Positions 1-5,131 of a stretch of 5,587 nt of DNA are shown here, piece after piece. Every line of letters begins with the position of its first letter. The stretch's first letter is position 1. The notes beneath the pieces are model-generated. The model was given only the letters and a program-made list of their open reading frames with translations, was not told where the DNA came from and ran no database searches. Where the stretch lies: contig JAUXBI010000122.1 of NCBI GenBank assembly GCA_030619435.1, forward strand, positions 1-5,587, read 5' to 3'. Position numbers and translations under genes: made by a program. Origin of the DNA: Syntrophaceae bacterium (lineage in GTDB: Bacteria; Desulfobacterota; Syntrophia; Syntrophales; UBA2210).

Positions 1-42
1 CTTCACCAGCGGTGGAAAACCAAGAAATCTCAGGTCTTATAG
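1..42 (+). CDS. C-terminal tail of a probable LpxL/HtrB-type lipid A acyltransferase (partial, 5' end outside window)
   Basis: Frame 1 opens at the window edge and reads LHQRWKTKKSQVL before a TAG at 40-42. The string LHQRWKT resembles the 'W-x-H-x-RWKTR' ending typical of the LpxL/HtrB/WaaM lysophospholipid acyltransferase family, which adds secondary acyl chains to lipid A at the inner membrane. Only 13 residues are visible, so no catalytic motif (HX4D) can be checked. Context supports the call: a 24-nt gap separates it from waaF, and the rest of the locus is LPS assembly. The other two forward frames give no recognisable tail. The assignment rests on a short C-terminal signature and on context. 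Confidence 0.55.
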   Translation, partial: LHQRWKTKKSQVL

Positions 43-66
43 GTCTGTGGGTTTGAGTAATTTAAT

Positions 67-1143
67 ATGCTGCAGGTAAGAAAAACGAAGGAACTAGTCC
101 CTGAAAAGGTCAAAAGCATACTGGTGAGGGGAACCAACTGGATCGGGGATGTTATTATGAGTCTCCCGGCGGTGGCGTCTGTCAGACGCACATTCCCCCA
201 CGCAAGGATAGTTGTGCTGGCAAAGCCCTGGGTGGCACAGCTTTACAGGGCTTGCCCCGATGTTGACGATGTCATCGTATTCCAGAGTCCCGGCATACAT
301 GATGGAATAGGTGGAAAAATACGGCTTGCCACACAACTGAGGAAAGAAAAGTTTGATCTGGCTGTTCTCCTTCAAAACGCCATAGAGGCAGCTATCATCG
401 CGTGGCTCGCGCGAATACCCCTGAGAGCCGGGTATAACTCCGACTGCAGGGGGCTTCTCCTGACCTATTCTGTTAAAAGGACACGAGAGATAAGGGAAAT
501 CCACCAGATTGGTTATTATCTGGAGATGGTCGAGGCGCTGGGATTCAGGACATCAGGAAGAGATATTAATATCGTACCCGGTAAGGAGTATTCCCTGGCT
601 GCAAAAAAGATTCTTACCGAACATAACATTAAAGGAAAAGACACCTTGATAGGCATTGCACCGGGAGCCAGCTACGGGCCTGCCAAAATGTGGTTTCCAG
701 AGAGATTTGCAGTCGTGGCAGACAGACTCGCGAATAAATTTTCAGCCAGGATTATTCTCTTCGGAAGTGCCGGAGACAGAGAGAGAACGAACCTGGTTCA
801 ACAGCACTCGGAAAATCCAATGATCAATCTGGCCGGAGAGACAACTCTCAAAGAGGTGGTGGGACTGATAAGTGAGTGCAATCTCTTCATATCCAACGAT
901 TCGGGGCTGATGCATCTTGCCGGAGCTTTGAACATTCCTCTAATTGCCATATTCGGGTCGACGAATCCCACAACAACATCTCCTGTGGGCAGGAGGAGTG
1001 TCGTCATTTACAAGAATGTTTCCTGCAGCCCCTGTCTCAAAGAAACGTGCCCGACTGATTTCAGGTGTATGGATCTGATACAAGCAGACGACGTGTATGA
1101 TGCCGCGAGTATATTGTTAAAAAGAGACCGTGGATCAAACTGA
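67..1143 (+). CDS. waaF: ADP-heptose:LPS heptosyltransferase II (GT9 family)
   Basis: This cytoplasmic-face inner-membrane enzyme adds the second L-glycero-D-manno-heptose to the LPS inner core. The protein is 358 aa, near the usual 345-360 for WaaF. Seen in the sequence: the N-terminal GT-B strand/loop RGTNWIGD (residues 21-28) followed by MSLPA, the family motif PGASYGPAKMWF (199-210), the ADP-heptose-site motif NDSGLMHLAGAL (277-288) and IFGSTNPTTTSP (295-306). The RGTNWIGD and GPAK motifs favour WaaF over WaaC. A C-terminal cysteine cluster (C320, C323, C328, C334) is present. ATG 67 gives a 15-20 residue N-terminal extension relative to compact homologues; no better start lies before the first strand, and the ribosome site is weak (GAG around 55-57). 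The gene lies 24 nt after the acyltransferase tail and 19 nt before the preferred gmhB start, so it is probably in one operon. Confidence 0.93.
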   Translation: MLQVRKTKELVPEKVKSILVRGTNWIGDVIMSLPAVASVRRTFPHARIVVLAKPWVAQLYRACPDVDDVIVFQSPGIHDGIGGKIRLATQLRKEKFDLAVLLQNAIEAAIIAWLARIPLRAGYNSDCRGLLLTYSVKRTREIREIHQIGYYLEMVEALGFRTSGRDINIVPGKEYSLAAKKILTEHNIKGKDTLIGIAPGASYGPAKMWFPERFAVVADRLANKFSARIILFGSAGDRERTNLVQQHSENPMINLAGETTLKEVVGLISECNLFISNDSGLMHLAGALNIPLIAIFGSTNPTTTSPVGRRSVVIYKNVSCSPCLKETCPTDFRCMDLIQADDVYDAASILLKRDRGSN

Positions 1144-1148
1144 ATGCC

Positions 1149-1153
1149 GAGGG
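1149..1153 (+). promoter_or_regulatory. Shine-Dalgarno site fixing the gmhB start
   Basis: GAGGG lies 9 nt upstream of ATG 1163. It supports that start over the longer in-frame GTG at 1130, which would overlap waaF by 14 nt and add 11 residues with no counterpart in the family. Confidence 0.6.
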
Positions 1154-1162
1154 ATTTCCGGA

Positions 1163-1732
1163 ATGAAAAAGAATAACAGCGCAGTATTTTTAGACAGGGA
1201 CGGAACAATCAATAAAGAGGTTGGCTACCTTGACAGTCTGGAGCAACTGAGAATATTCCCCGCGGCATTTGATGCCGTGCGGATGATAAATGAGGCGGGA
1301 ATGAAGGTAGTAGTGGTCACAAATCAGTCGGGTATAGCGAGGGGATTTTTCGATGAAGATTTTGTGAACACCGTCCATGCAAAGATAAATGAAATATTTC
1401 GGGAAAGGGGTGCATTTATTGACAGGTTTTACTATTGCCCCCATCATCGGACGGAGGGAATCGGCAAATACCGGATATCATGCAACTGCAGGAAACCAGC
1501 TCCGGGAATGCTTATAAAAGCATCTGAAGAACTTGACATTGACCTGCCAGGTTCCTATGTGGTGGGCGATATGGCAAAGGATATAGAACTTGCGAATAAT
1601 GTCAGGGCCAAAGGGATACTCGTAAGGACAGGCTATGGAAAGAGCGTAAAGACTTCTGATATAAAAACGGTTTATATCGCCCGGGATATCCTCGATGCGG
1701 CAGAATGGATAATGAAGGATCGAAAAAATTGA
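1163..1732 (+). CDS. gmhB: D-glycero-beta-D-manno-heptose 1,7-bisphosphate 7-phosphatase (HAD superfamily)
   Basis: This cytosolic phosphatase removes the C7 phosphate from heptose 1,7-bisphosphate in the ADP-L-glycero-D-manno-heptose pathway, which feeds the flanking heptosyltransferases. With ATG 1163 the protein is 189 aa (E. coli GmhB is about 190). Seen: HAD motif I FLDRDGTIN with nucleophile D11 and acid/base D13; motif II VVTNQSGIARG (51-61); zinc-binding loop residues C92, H94, C107 and C109; NCRKPAPGM (108-116) with R110 and K111; motif III/IV VGDMAKD (134-140); and LVRTGYG (153-159). These positions coincide with E. coli GmhB numbering as I recall it, which supports 1163 as the start. 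An alternative GTG at 1130 is in frame. The histidinol-phosphatase half of HisB is a related family, but the LPS context argues for GmhB. The stop overlaps the proposed TTG start of waaC. Confidence 0.93.
   Translation: MKKNNSAVFLDRDGTINKEVGYLDSLEQLRIFPAAFDAVRMINEAGMKVVVVTNQSGIARGFFDEDFVNTVHAKINEIFRERGAFIDRFYYCPHHRTEGIGKYRISCNCRKPAPGMLIKASEELDIDLPGSYVVGDMAKDIELANNVRAKGILVRTGYGKSVKTSDIKTVYIARDILDAAEWIMKDRKN
1715..1719 (+). promoter_or_regulatory. Shine-Dalgarno site favouring a TTG start for waaC
   Basis: AAGGA inside the end of gmhB sits 9 nt upstream of TTG 1729. The in-frame ATG at 1705 has no comparable purine-rich site before it. Confidence 0.5.
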
Positions 1733-2760
1733 ATATCCTCATAGTAAAGCTGAGCGCCATAGGCGATGTGATACATACACTACCGTCGCTCTCGGTGCTT
1801 AGAAAACTTTATCCTGACGCCCATATCACATGGGTGATAGAGGAGGATTCTTCAGATATCATAGAGGGGCATCCCTGTCTCGACAGGATTATTATCTCCC
1901 GCAGAAAAGGCTGGCTGAAAAATCTGAAGAGACTGTACGAGGTGAGGGAAACAATTGGTGAGATGAAATCCTTCGTCGCTACCCTCAGAGACAGGAAATA
2001 TGACCTTGTTGTCGATTTTCACGGTTTGTTGAAGAGCTCCCTAATTGTTTTTCTGAGTGGAGGCAGACGGAAACTTGGATATGACAGTATACAGGAACTC
2101 TCCGGCCTTTTTCTGGGTGAGAAAATTCATGAGGATATGAACAAACATGCCGTGGATCGCTATCTGGATCTTCCACGTCACCTTGGAGCGGATATTGGAA
2201 AACCTGAGTTTGCCATCCATATTGGAGAGGAAAATCGAAACAGGATCGACAACCTCCTGAAAGAGAACGGAATCAGCATGGATGCCCCATTCGTTTCAGT
2301 GAACCCTGTAGCATTCTGGGATACAAAGCTGTGGGAGGACGACAAATTCGCCCGGTTGTGCGACAGGATAACGGAAGAATTGAAGATGAAAGTTGTCTTT
2401 ACGGGTGGACGTAACCGTGAGACAGTGGATCGCATCCGATCACTTATGAAATTCCCATCCGTAGATCTCACGGGTAAGACAACTCTCAGAGACCTGGCGT
2501 ATCTGTACAAATTATCGGACCTTATCATCACAACAGACTCGGGACCCATGCATGTGTCGGCGGCTGTGGGCACACCAACAGTGGCTCTTTTCGGTCCCAC
2601 GGATCCCGCGCGAACGGGACCATACGGCGAGGGTCATACAGTTATTCGCAGGAACCTGCCATGCAGTCCCTGCTTTTTGAAGAAGTGTGAGACGAAAAAG
2701 TGTATGAAGGAAATCTCGGTTGAGGATGTATTTCAAGCTGTAAAGAAAGCTCTACATTAA
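1729..2760 (+). CDS. waaC: LPS heptosyltransferase I (GT9 family), probable TTG start
   Basis: Likely transfers the first heptose from ADP-heptose to Kdo of Kdo2-lipid A at the cytoplasmic face of the inner membrane. The N-terminus NILIVKLSAIGDVIHTLPSL is very close to WaaC/RfaC. Starting at TTG 1729 (343 aa), the catalytic Asp of the SAIGD motif is residue 13, as in E. coli WaaC, and the start forms a TTGA overlap with the gmhB stop. The in-frame ATG at 1705 would add eight residues (351 aa). Other motifs in TTG numbering: ITWVIEE (33-39), a WDTKLW segment with K200 in the place of the acceptor-site Lys, TDSGPMH (269-275) and ALFGPTDPARTGPYG (286-300). A C-terminal cysteine cluster (C312, C315, C320, C325) parallels that of WaaF. 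GT9 enzymes are hard to assign to one acceptor; a heptosyltransferase III/IV role is the main alternative. Confidence 0.87.
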   Translation: MNILIVKLSAIGDVIHTLPSLSVLRKLYPDAHITWVIEEDSSDIIEGHPCLDRIIISRRKGWLKNLKRLYEVRETIGEMKSFVATLRDRKYDLVVDFHGLLKSSLIVFLSGGRRKLGYDSIQELSGLFLGEKIHEDMNKHAVDRYLDLPRHLGADIGKPEFAIHIGEENRNRIDNLLKENGISMDAPFVSVNPVAFWDTKLWEDDKFARLCDRITEELKMKVVFTGGRNRETVDRIRSLMKFPSVDLTGKTTLRDLAYLYKLSDLIITTDSGPMHVSAAVGTPTVALFGPTDPARTGPYGEGHTVIRRNLPCSPCFLKKCETKKCMKEISVEDVFQAVKKALH

Positions 2761-2771
2761 ATAATGTTTTT
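2754..2771 (+). terminator. Weak hairpin plus T-run at the end of waaC (possible terminator)
   Basis: ACATTA (2754-2759) and TAATGT (2762-2767) are perfect inverted arms. In practice they would fold as a 5-bp stem with a 4-nt loop, followed by a run of five T (2767-2771). The stem overlaps the waaC stop codon and holds only one G-C pair, so intrinsic termination would be inefficient. It is listed because it marks the only long gap in the locus. Confidence 0.25.
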
Positions 2772-2917
2772 CATTAAATATCCAAAACTGAGCATTGCAT
2801 TGCCTGCGTGTTTTCGTGATAAAAATATATCCTGTCTGATTTCGATTTGGGTGCGTAGGGAAGAATTTTACATAGAGACCAGTGAGTGATATAGAAGCCG
2901 TGTAACGGATGAAGGAA

Positions 2918-2952
2918 CCGTTTACAGTTTACAGTTATCGGTTCACGGGTGA
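2918..2952 (+). repeat. Heptanucleotide repeat group, forward orientation (about 5 units)
   Basis: The sequence divides without gaps into CCGTTTA, CAGTTTA, CAGTTAT, CGGTTCA and CGGGTGA. Units 1-4 share the pattern C-R/C-G-T-T-N-W; the fifth is more diverged. Such degenerate 7-mer strings of the TTTACAG/TTCACGG type are known as dispersed intergenic repeats in some bacterial genomes (recollection, not searched). The last two units also form a small inverted repeat, TTCAC/GTGAA (2942-2953). Confidence 0.6.
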
Positions 2953-2986
2953 AAAAACGGAGAGTTGAAATTAATATCCAAAATAC

Positions 2987-3043
2987 TTCAATTATCGCAT
3001 AGTTTATTGGAAAAACTGTGAACTATGAAGCGATAACCGTGAA
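2987..3043 (+). repeat. Long imperfect inverted repeat upstream of the Trm112-like gene
   Basis: Three consecutive arm pairs line up in order: TTCA 2987-2990 with TGAA 3040-3043, TTATCGC 2992-2998 with GCGATAA 3030-3036, and ATAGTT 2999-3004 with AACTAT 3021-3026. This gives 17 base pairs interrupted by small asymmetric loops (one A against CCG, then a GAA bulge). The 16-nt apical loop could instead form CATAGTTT/AAACTGTG (2998-3005 with 3013-3020, one G-U pair). Confidence 0.5.
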
Positions 3044-3057
3044 CGGTTATCAGATGA
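3016..3057 (-). repeat. Heptanucleotide repeat group, reverse orientation (about 6 units)
   Basis: On the + strand the units read CTGTGAA, CTATGAA, GCGATAA, CCGTGAA, CGGTTAT and CAGATGA. The first four are the reverse complement of the TTCACAG/TTATCGC/TTCACGG type seen in the forward group about 65 nt upstream; the fifth flips back to forward sense. GTTCACGG at 2941-2948 is perfectly complementary to CCGTGAAC at 3037-3044, so the two groups can pair with each other. Confidence 0.55.
3032..3051 (+). repeat. Perfect 20-nt palindrome, 9-bp arms
   Basis: GATAACCGT and ACGGTTATC are exact reverse complements separated by GA. The palindrome ends 8 nt before the AAGGAG ribosome site of the next gene. 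It could be an operator, an RNA hairpin, or simply a by-product of the two repeat orientations meeting. It shares bases 3032-3043 with the long imperfect hairpin, so both cannot form at once. Confidence 0.6.
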
Positions 3058-3059
3058 GA

Positions 3060-3065
3060 AAGGAG
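3060..3065 (+). promoter_or_regulatory. Shine-Dalgarno site fixing the start of the Trm112-like gene
   Basis: AAGGAG lies 6 nt before ATG 3072, the strongest ribosome site in the window. It rules in the 63-aa product over an in-frame GTG at 3018, whose extra 18 residues would be encoded by the repeats. Confidence 0.8.
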
Positions 3066-3071
3066 CGGCCG

Positions 3072-3263
3072 ATGGAGATAGAGAGGAAACTGCTCGAGAT
3101 CTTGGCATGTCCAGAGTGCAAAGGGAATATTCACTTAAATGAAGACGAAAATGGCCTCATATGTGACAAATGTAAGCTGATGTATGAAATCAGGGATGGA
3201 ATCCCGGTCATGCTTATAAACGAGGCAATTCATATAAACCAGCAATCAACAATTGAACCTTAA
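3072..3263 (+). CDS. Trm112/YcaR-family (UPF0434) small zinc-ribbon protein
   Basis: The 63-aa protein begins with KLLEILACPECKG (residues 6-18), has a second CDKC knuckle (31-34), then YEIRDGIPVML (38-48). These are hallmarks of the Trm112-like family (E. coli YcaR, about 60 aa). All four cysteines (C13, C16, C31, C34) are kept, so a bound zinc is likely. In eukaryotes and archaea Trm112 is an activating partner of methyltransferases; the role of bacterial YcaR-like members is not settled. In many Gram-negatives the gene sits beside lpxK and kdsB, fitting this LPS setting, although neither is here. The stop is 14 nt from the msbA start, so the two genes are probably co-transcribed. The C-terminal residues 49-63 are polar and unremarkable. 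Confidence 0.88.
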   Translation: MEIERKLLEILACPECKGNIHLNEDENGLICDKCKLMYEIRDGIPVMLINEAIHINQQSTIEP

Positions 3264-3277
3264 ACCTGTATAATACT

Positions 3278-5011
3278 ATGAACGTATTCAAACGCATCTT
3301 AAAACTGTCCAAACCGCATATTCCGAAGTTTCTCCTCGCGATGTTGTGCATGCTTGTTGTTGGTACCACTACCTCCGCGCTTGCTTTCCTTGTCAAACCC
3401 GCTCTGGACGGGATATTCCTAAATAAGAATGCCTCCATGCTGAAGTGGATACCGATAGTAATCATTGCAATATATTTTCTCAAGGGTGCATGCAGTTATG
3501 GTCAGACCATTTTGATGAGTTTTATCGGTCAGCGTGTGGTAACAGACCTGAGAAGTGACCTTTACAACCACATCCAAAAACAATCCCTCTCTTTCTTCAA
3601 CAAGAACCCCACCGGAATACTCATGTCACGTATTACAAACGATGTGAACCTCATTCAGGGAGCAGTTTCAGAGGCTGTAACAAGCCTTTTCAAAGATTCG
3701 TTTACGCTGGTTGGCCTTGTTTTTGTGATCTTTTATCGTGACTGGCAGTTGGCTCTTATTGCCATGATTGTCTTTCCGCTGACGATATATCCCATAGCCA
3801 GATTCGGCAAAAGGATGAGGAGGGTGGCTACAAGCACCCAGGTTACCATGGGAAGCCTCACCAGTCTCCTTCAGGAAACCATATCAGGAACAAGAATCGT
3901 AAAGGCCTTCGGAATGGAAGATTATGAAGGCAGGAGATTCTCGAAAGAGAATGAAAATCTTTTCCGGTTTTTTATGAAGGCAGTATCCATACGGGCCATG
4001 TCATCTCCATTTATGGAATTTCTGGGTGGTCTCGGTATCGCCGCGATTGTCTTTTATGGGGGCTACCAGGTGATACAAGGTGCCTCAACGCCCGGCACTT
4101 TCTTCTCTTTTCTCACAGCCCTTATTATGCTCTACGAACCGGTAAAGAGACTCACAAACGTCAATAATACGATCCAGCAGGGGATATCCGCAGCCGTCCG
4201 AGTTTTCGGCATTATGGATATAACGCCGGATATAGAAAACCGGAAGAACTCGGTGGAACTTCCACGAATTTCAGACAGGATTGAAATTAAAAATGTCACC
4301 TTCAGCTATGATGATGAACCTGTCCTGAAGAACATCGACCTGGATATAAAGGCCGGGGAAGTGGTAGCTTTTGTCGGAATGAGTGGAGGAGGAAAGACAA
4401 CCCTTGTCAATCTGATACCGAGATTTTATGATGTGACGGAAGGCGAGATACTGATTGACGGCCACGATATCCGGGATGTCACCGTCGAGTCACTCCGGAA
4501 CCAGATAGGCATTGTTACGCAGCAGACGATATTATTTAATGATACCGTCAGAAATAATATCGCTTATGGTGATATAAAAAAGAGCGATGAAGAGATAATC
4601 AATGCGGCAAAGTCAGCCAACGCGTATCAGTTTGTGAAGAATCTGCCGAAGGAATTTGAAACAATCATCGGAGAGCAGGGGGCAAGGCTCTCCGGCGGCG
4701 AGAGACAGAGGCTCTCCATAGCCAGGGCACTTCTCAAAGACGCCCCCATACTCATTCTTGATGAAGCCACCTCATCGCTCGACACTGAAGCCGAAATGGA
4801 AGTCCAGGAAGCCCTTGAAAATCTCATGAAGGGCAGAACGACCTTTGTTATCGCCCATCGTCTTTCAACAATAAGTCACGCGAATCGGATTATCGTGATA
4901 GTTGACGGGAGGATTATCGAAGAAGGGACCCATGACACTCTCCTCGCGAAGCAGGGGGAATATTTCAAACTGTATAATATGCAGTTTAAAGAAAACAATA
5001 ATAACGCCTGA
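3278..5011 (+). CDS. msbA: Lipid A/LPS-core flippase, ABC transporter ATP-binding/permease protein
   Basis: This half-transporter homodimerises to flip core-lipid A across the inner membrane using ATP. At 577 aa it matches MsbA (about 580). The N-terminal ABC exporter domain has hydrophobic segments near residues 17-39, 55-75, 133-153, 156-173, 247-266 and 272-288, and a coupling-region motif FFNKNPTGILMSRITNDV (106-123). The nucleotide-binding domain shows A-loop Y344, Walker A GMSGGGKTT (367-375), Q-loop Q415, signature LSGGERQR (471-478), Walker B ILILDEATS (491-499; D495, E496), D-loop SSLD (499-502) and H-loop H527, so it should be an active ATPase. The LPS neighbourhood favours MsbA over a generic multidrug exporter. 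ATG 3278 is the only ATG/GTG/TTG start after the upstream in-frame stop that keeps the whole domain. Its ribosome site is poor, so coupling to the Trm112-like gene is likely. The stop overlaps the ATG of the next short frame (ATG at 5011). Confidence 0.92.
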   Translation: MNVFKRILKLSKPHIPKFLLAMLCMLVVGTTTSALAFLVKPALDGIFLNKNASMLKWIPIVIIAIYFLKGACSYGQTILMSFIGQRVVTDLRSDLYNHIQKQSLSFFNKNPTGILMSRITNDVNLIQGAVSEAVTSLFKDSFTLVGLVFVIFYRDWQLALIAMIVFPLTIYPIARFGKRMRRVATSTQVTMGSLTSLLQETISGTRIVKAFGMEDYEGRRFSKENENLFRFFMKAVSIRAMSSPFMEFLGGLGIAAIVFYGGYQVIQGASTPGTFFSFLTALIMLYEPVKRLTNVNNTIQQGISAAVRVFGIMDITPDIENRKNSVELPRISDRIEIKNVTFSYDDEPVLKNIDLDIKAGEVVAFVGMSGGGKTTLVNLIPRFYDVTEGEILIDGHDIRDVTVESLRNQIGIVTQQTILFNDTVRNNIAYGDIKKSDEEIINAAKSANAYQFVKNLPKEFETIIGEQGARLSGGERQRLSIARALLKDAPILILDEATSSLDTEAEMEVQEALENLMKGRTTFVIAHRLSTISHANRIIVIVDGRIIEEGTHDTLLAKQGEYFKLYNMQFKENNNNA

Positions 5012-5115
5012 TGCCAAATCCAAAGACTTCTGAGAAATCAATCGAAGAGATCGCAAAGAACTTTTACCTGATAACCCTGCCCATGCCTTTTCGCCTCGGG
5101 CATGTCAAGGCTTGA
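5011..5115 (+). pseudogene. Probable N-terminal remnant of an MBL-fold metallohydrolase
   Basis: A 34-codon frame starts with ATG at 5011, sharing its A with the msbA TGA, and stops at 5113-5115. Residues 11-32 include IEEIAKNFYLITLPMPFRLG and then HV. The pattern 'I-x(2)-[IL]-x(3)-[FLI]-Y-x-I-x-LP-x-PF-x(3)-x-V' is the usual first beta-strand of glyoxalase-II-like metallo-beta-lactamase-fold hydrolases, which normally continue with a strand such as NVYLI and the HxHxDH metal motif. Here the frame ends after KA, and neither other frame restores an MBL sequence. I infer that a hydrolase gene once coupled to msbA lost nearly all of its body by deletion. Alternatively it is a short coupling peptide: its stop lies 16 nt before the glycosyltransferase ATG. 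Family recognition is from memory of the motif, not a search. Confidence 0.5.
5082..5104 (+). repeat. Short inverted repeat before the glycosyltransferase gene
   Basis: CATGCC (5082-5087) and GGCATG (5099-5104) form 6-bp arms around an 11-nt loop. The right arm contains an in-frame alternative ATG (5102) of the glycosyltransferase. No T-run follows, so it is not a terminator; chance formation is plausible. Confidence 0.3.
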
Positions 5116-5131
5116 AGACCATCTGAAAACC

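Larger units (their letters stand above)
2761..3071. other. 311-nt non-coding gap with repeats and hairpins
   Basis: No convincing coding frame covers this stretch. The left part (2761-2900) is AT-rich and featureless except for an 11-nt direct repeat, AATATCCAAAA, at 2777-2787 and 2973-2983. The right part (2918-3057) holds two groups of degenerate 7-nt repeats and overlapping inverted repeats, described separately. A possible promoter is TTGAAA (2965-2970), 16 nt, TTCAAT (2987-2992), a 9/12 match to the sigma-70 consensus; it would produce a leader containing the hairpins. A GTG-initiated upstream extension of the next gene (from 3018) is only translated repeat sequence. Confidence 0.6.

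Noticed and set aside
2178..2600. 140-aa reverse-strand frame inside waaC
   Set aside because: It is antisense to a well-supported conserved gene, lacks a recognisable domain and has no ribosome site or neighbours; other reverse-strand frames in the window are rejected for the same reasons.
2918..3057. CRISPR array
   Set aside because: The units are 7 nt, degenerate and contiguous, with no spacer-sized unique sequence between identical repeats, and no cas gene is visible.
3018..3071. GTG-initiated N-terminal extension of the Trm112-like protein
   Set aside because: The extra 18 residues are translated repeat sequence with no family match, and AAGGAG sits correctly before ATG 3072.
3246..3274. 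Promoter-like TCAACA, 17 nt, TATAAT just before msbA
   Set aside because: The -10 box ends 3 nt before ATG 3278, so transcription would begin at about 3281, inside the start codon. The -35 match is only 4/6, and the gene follows the Trm112-like gene by 14 nt, so co-transcription is simpler.
5082..5104. Intrinsic terminator after msbA
   Set aside because: The 6-bp stem is not followed by a T-run and its right arm overlaps a possible start codon of the next gene.
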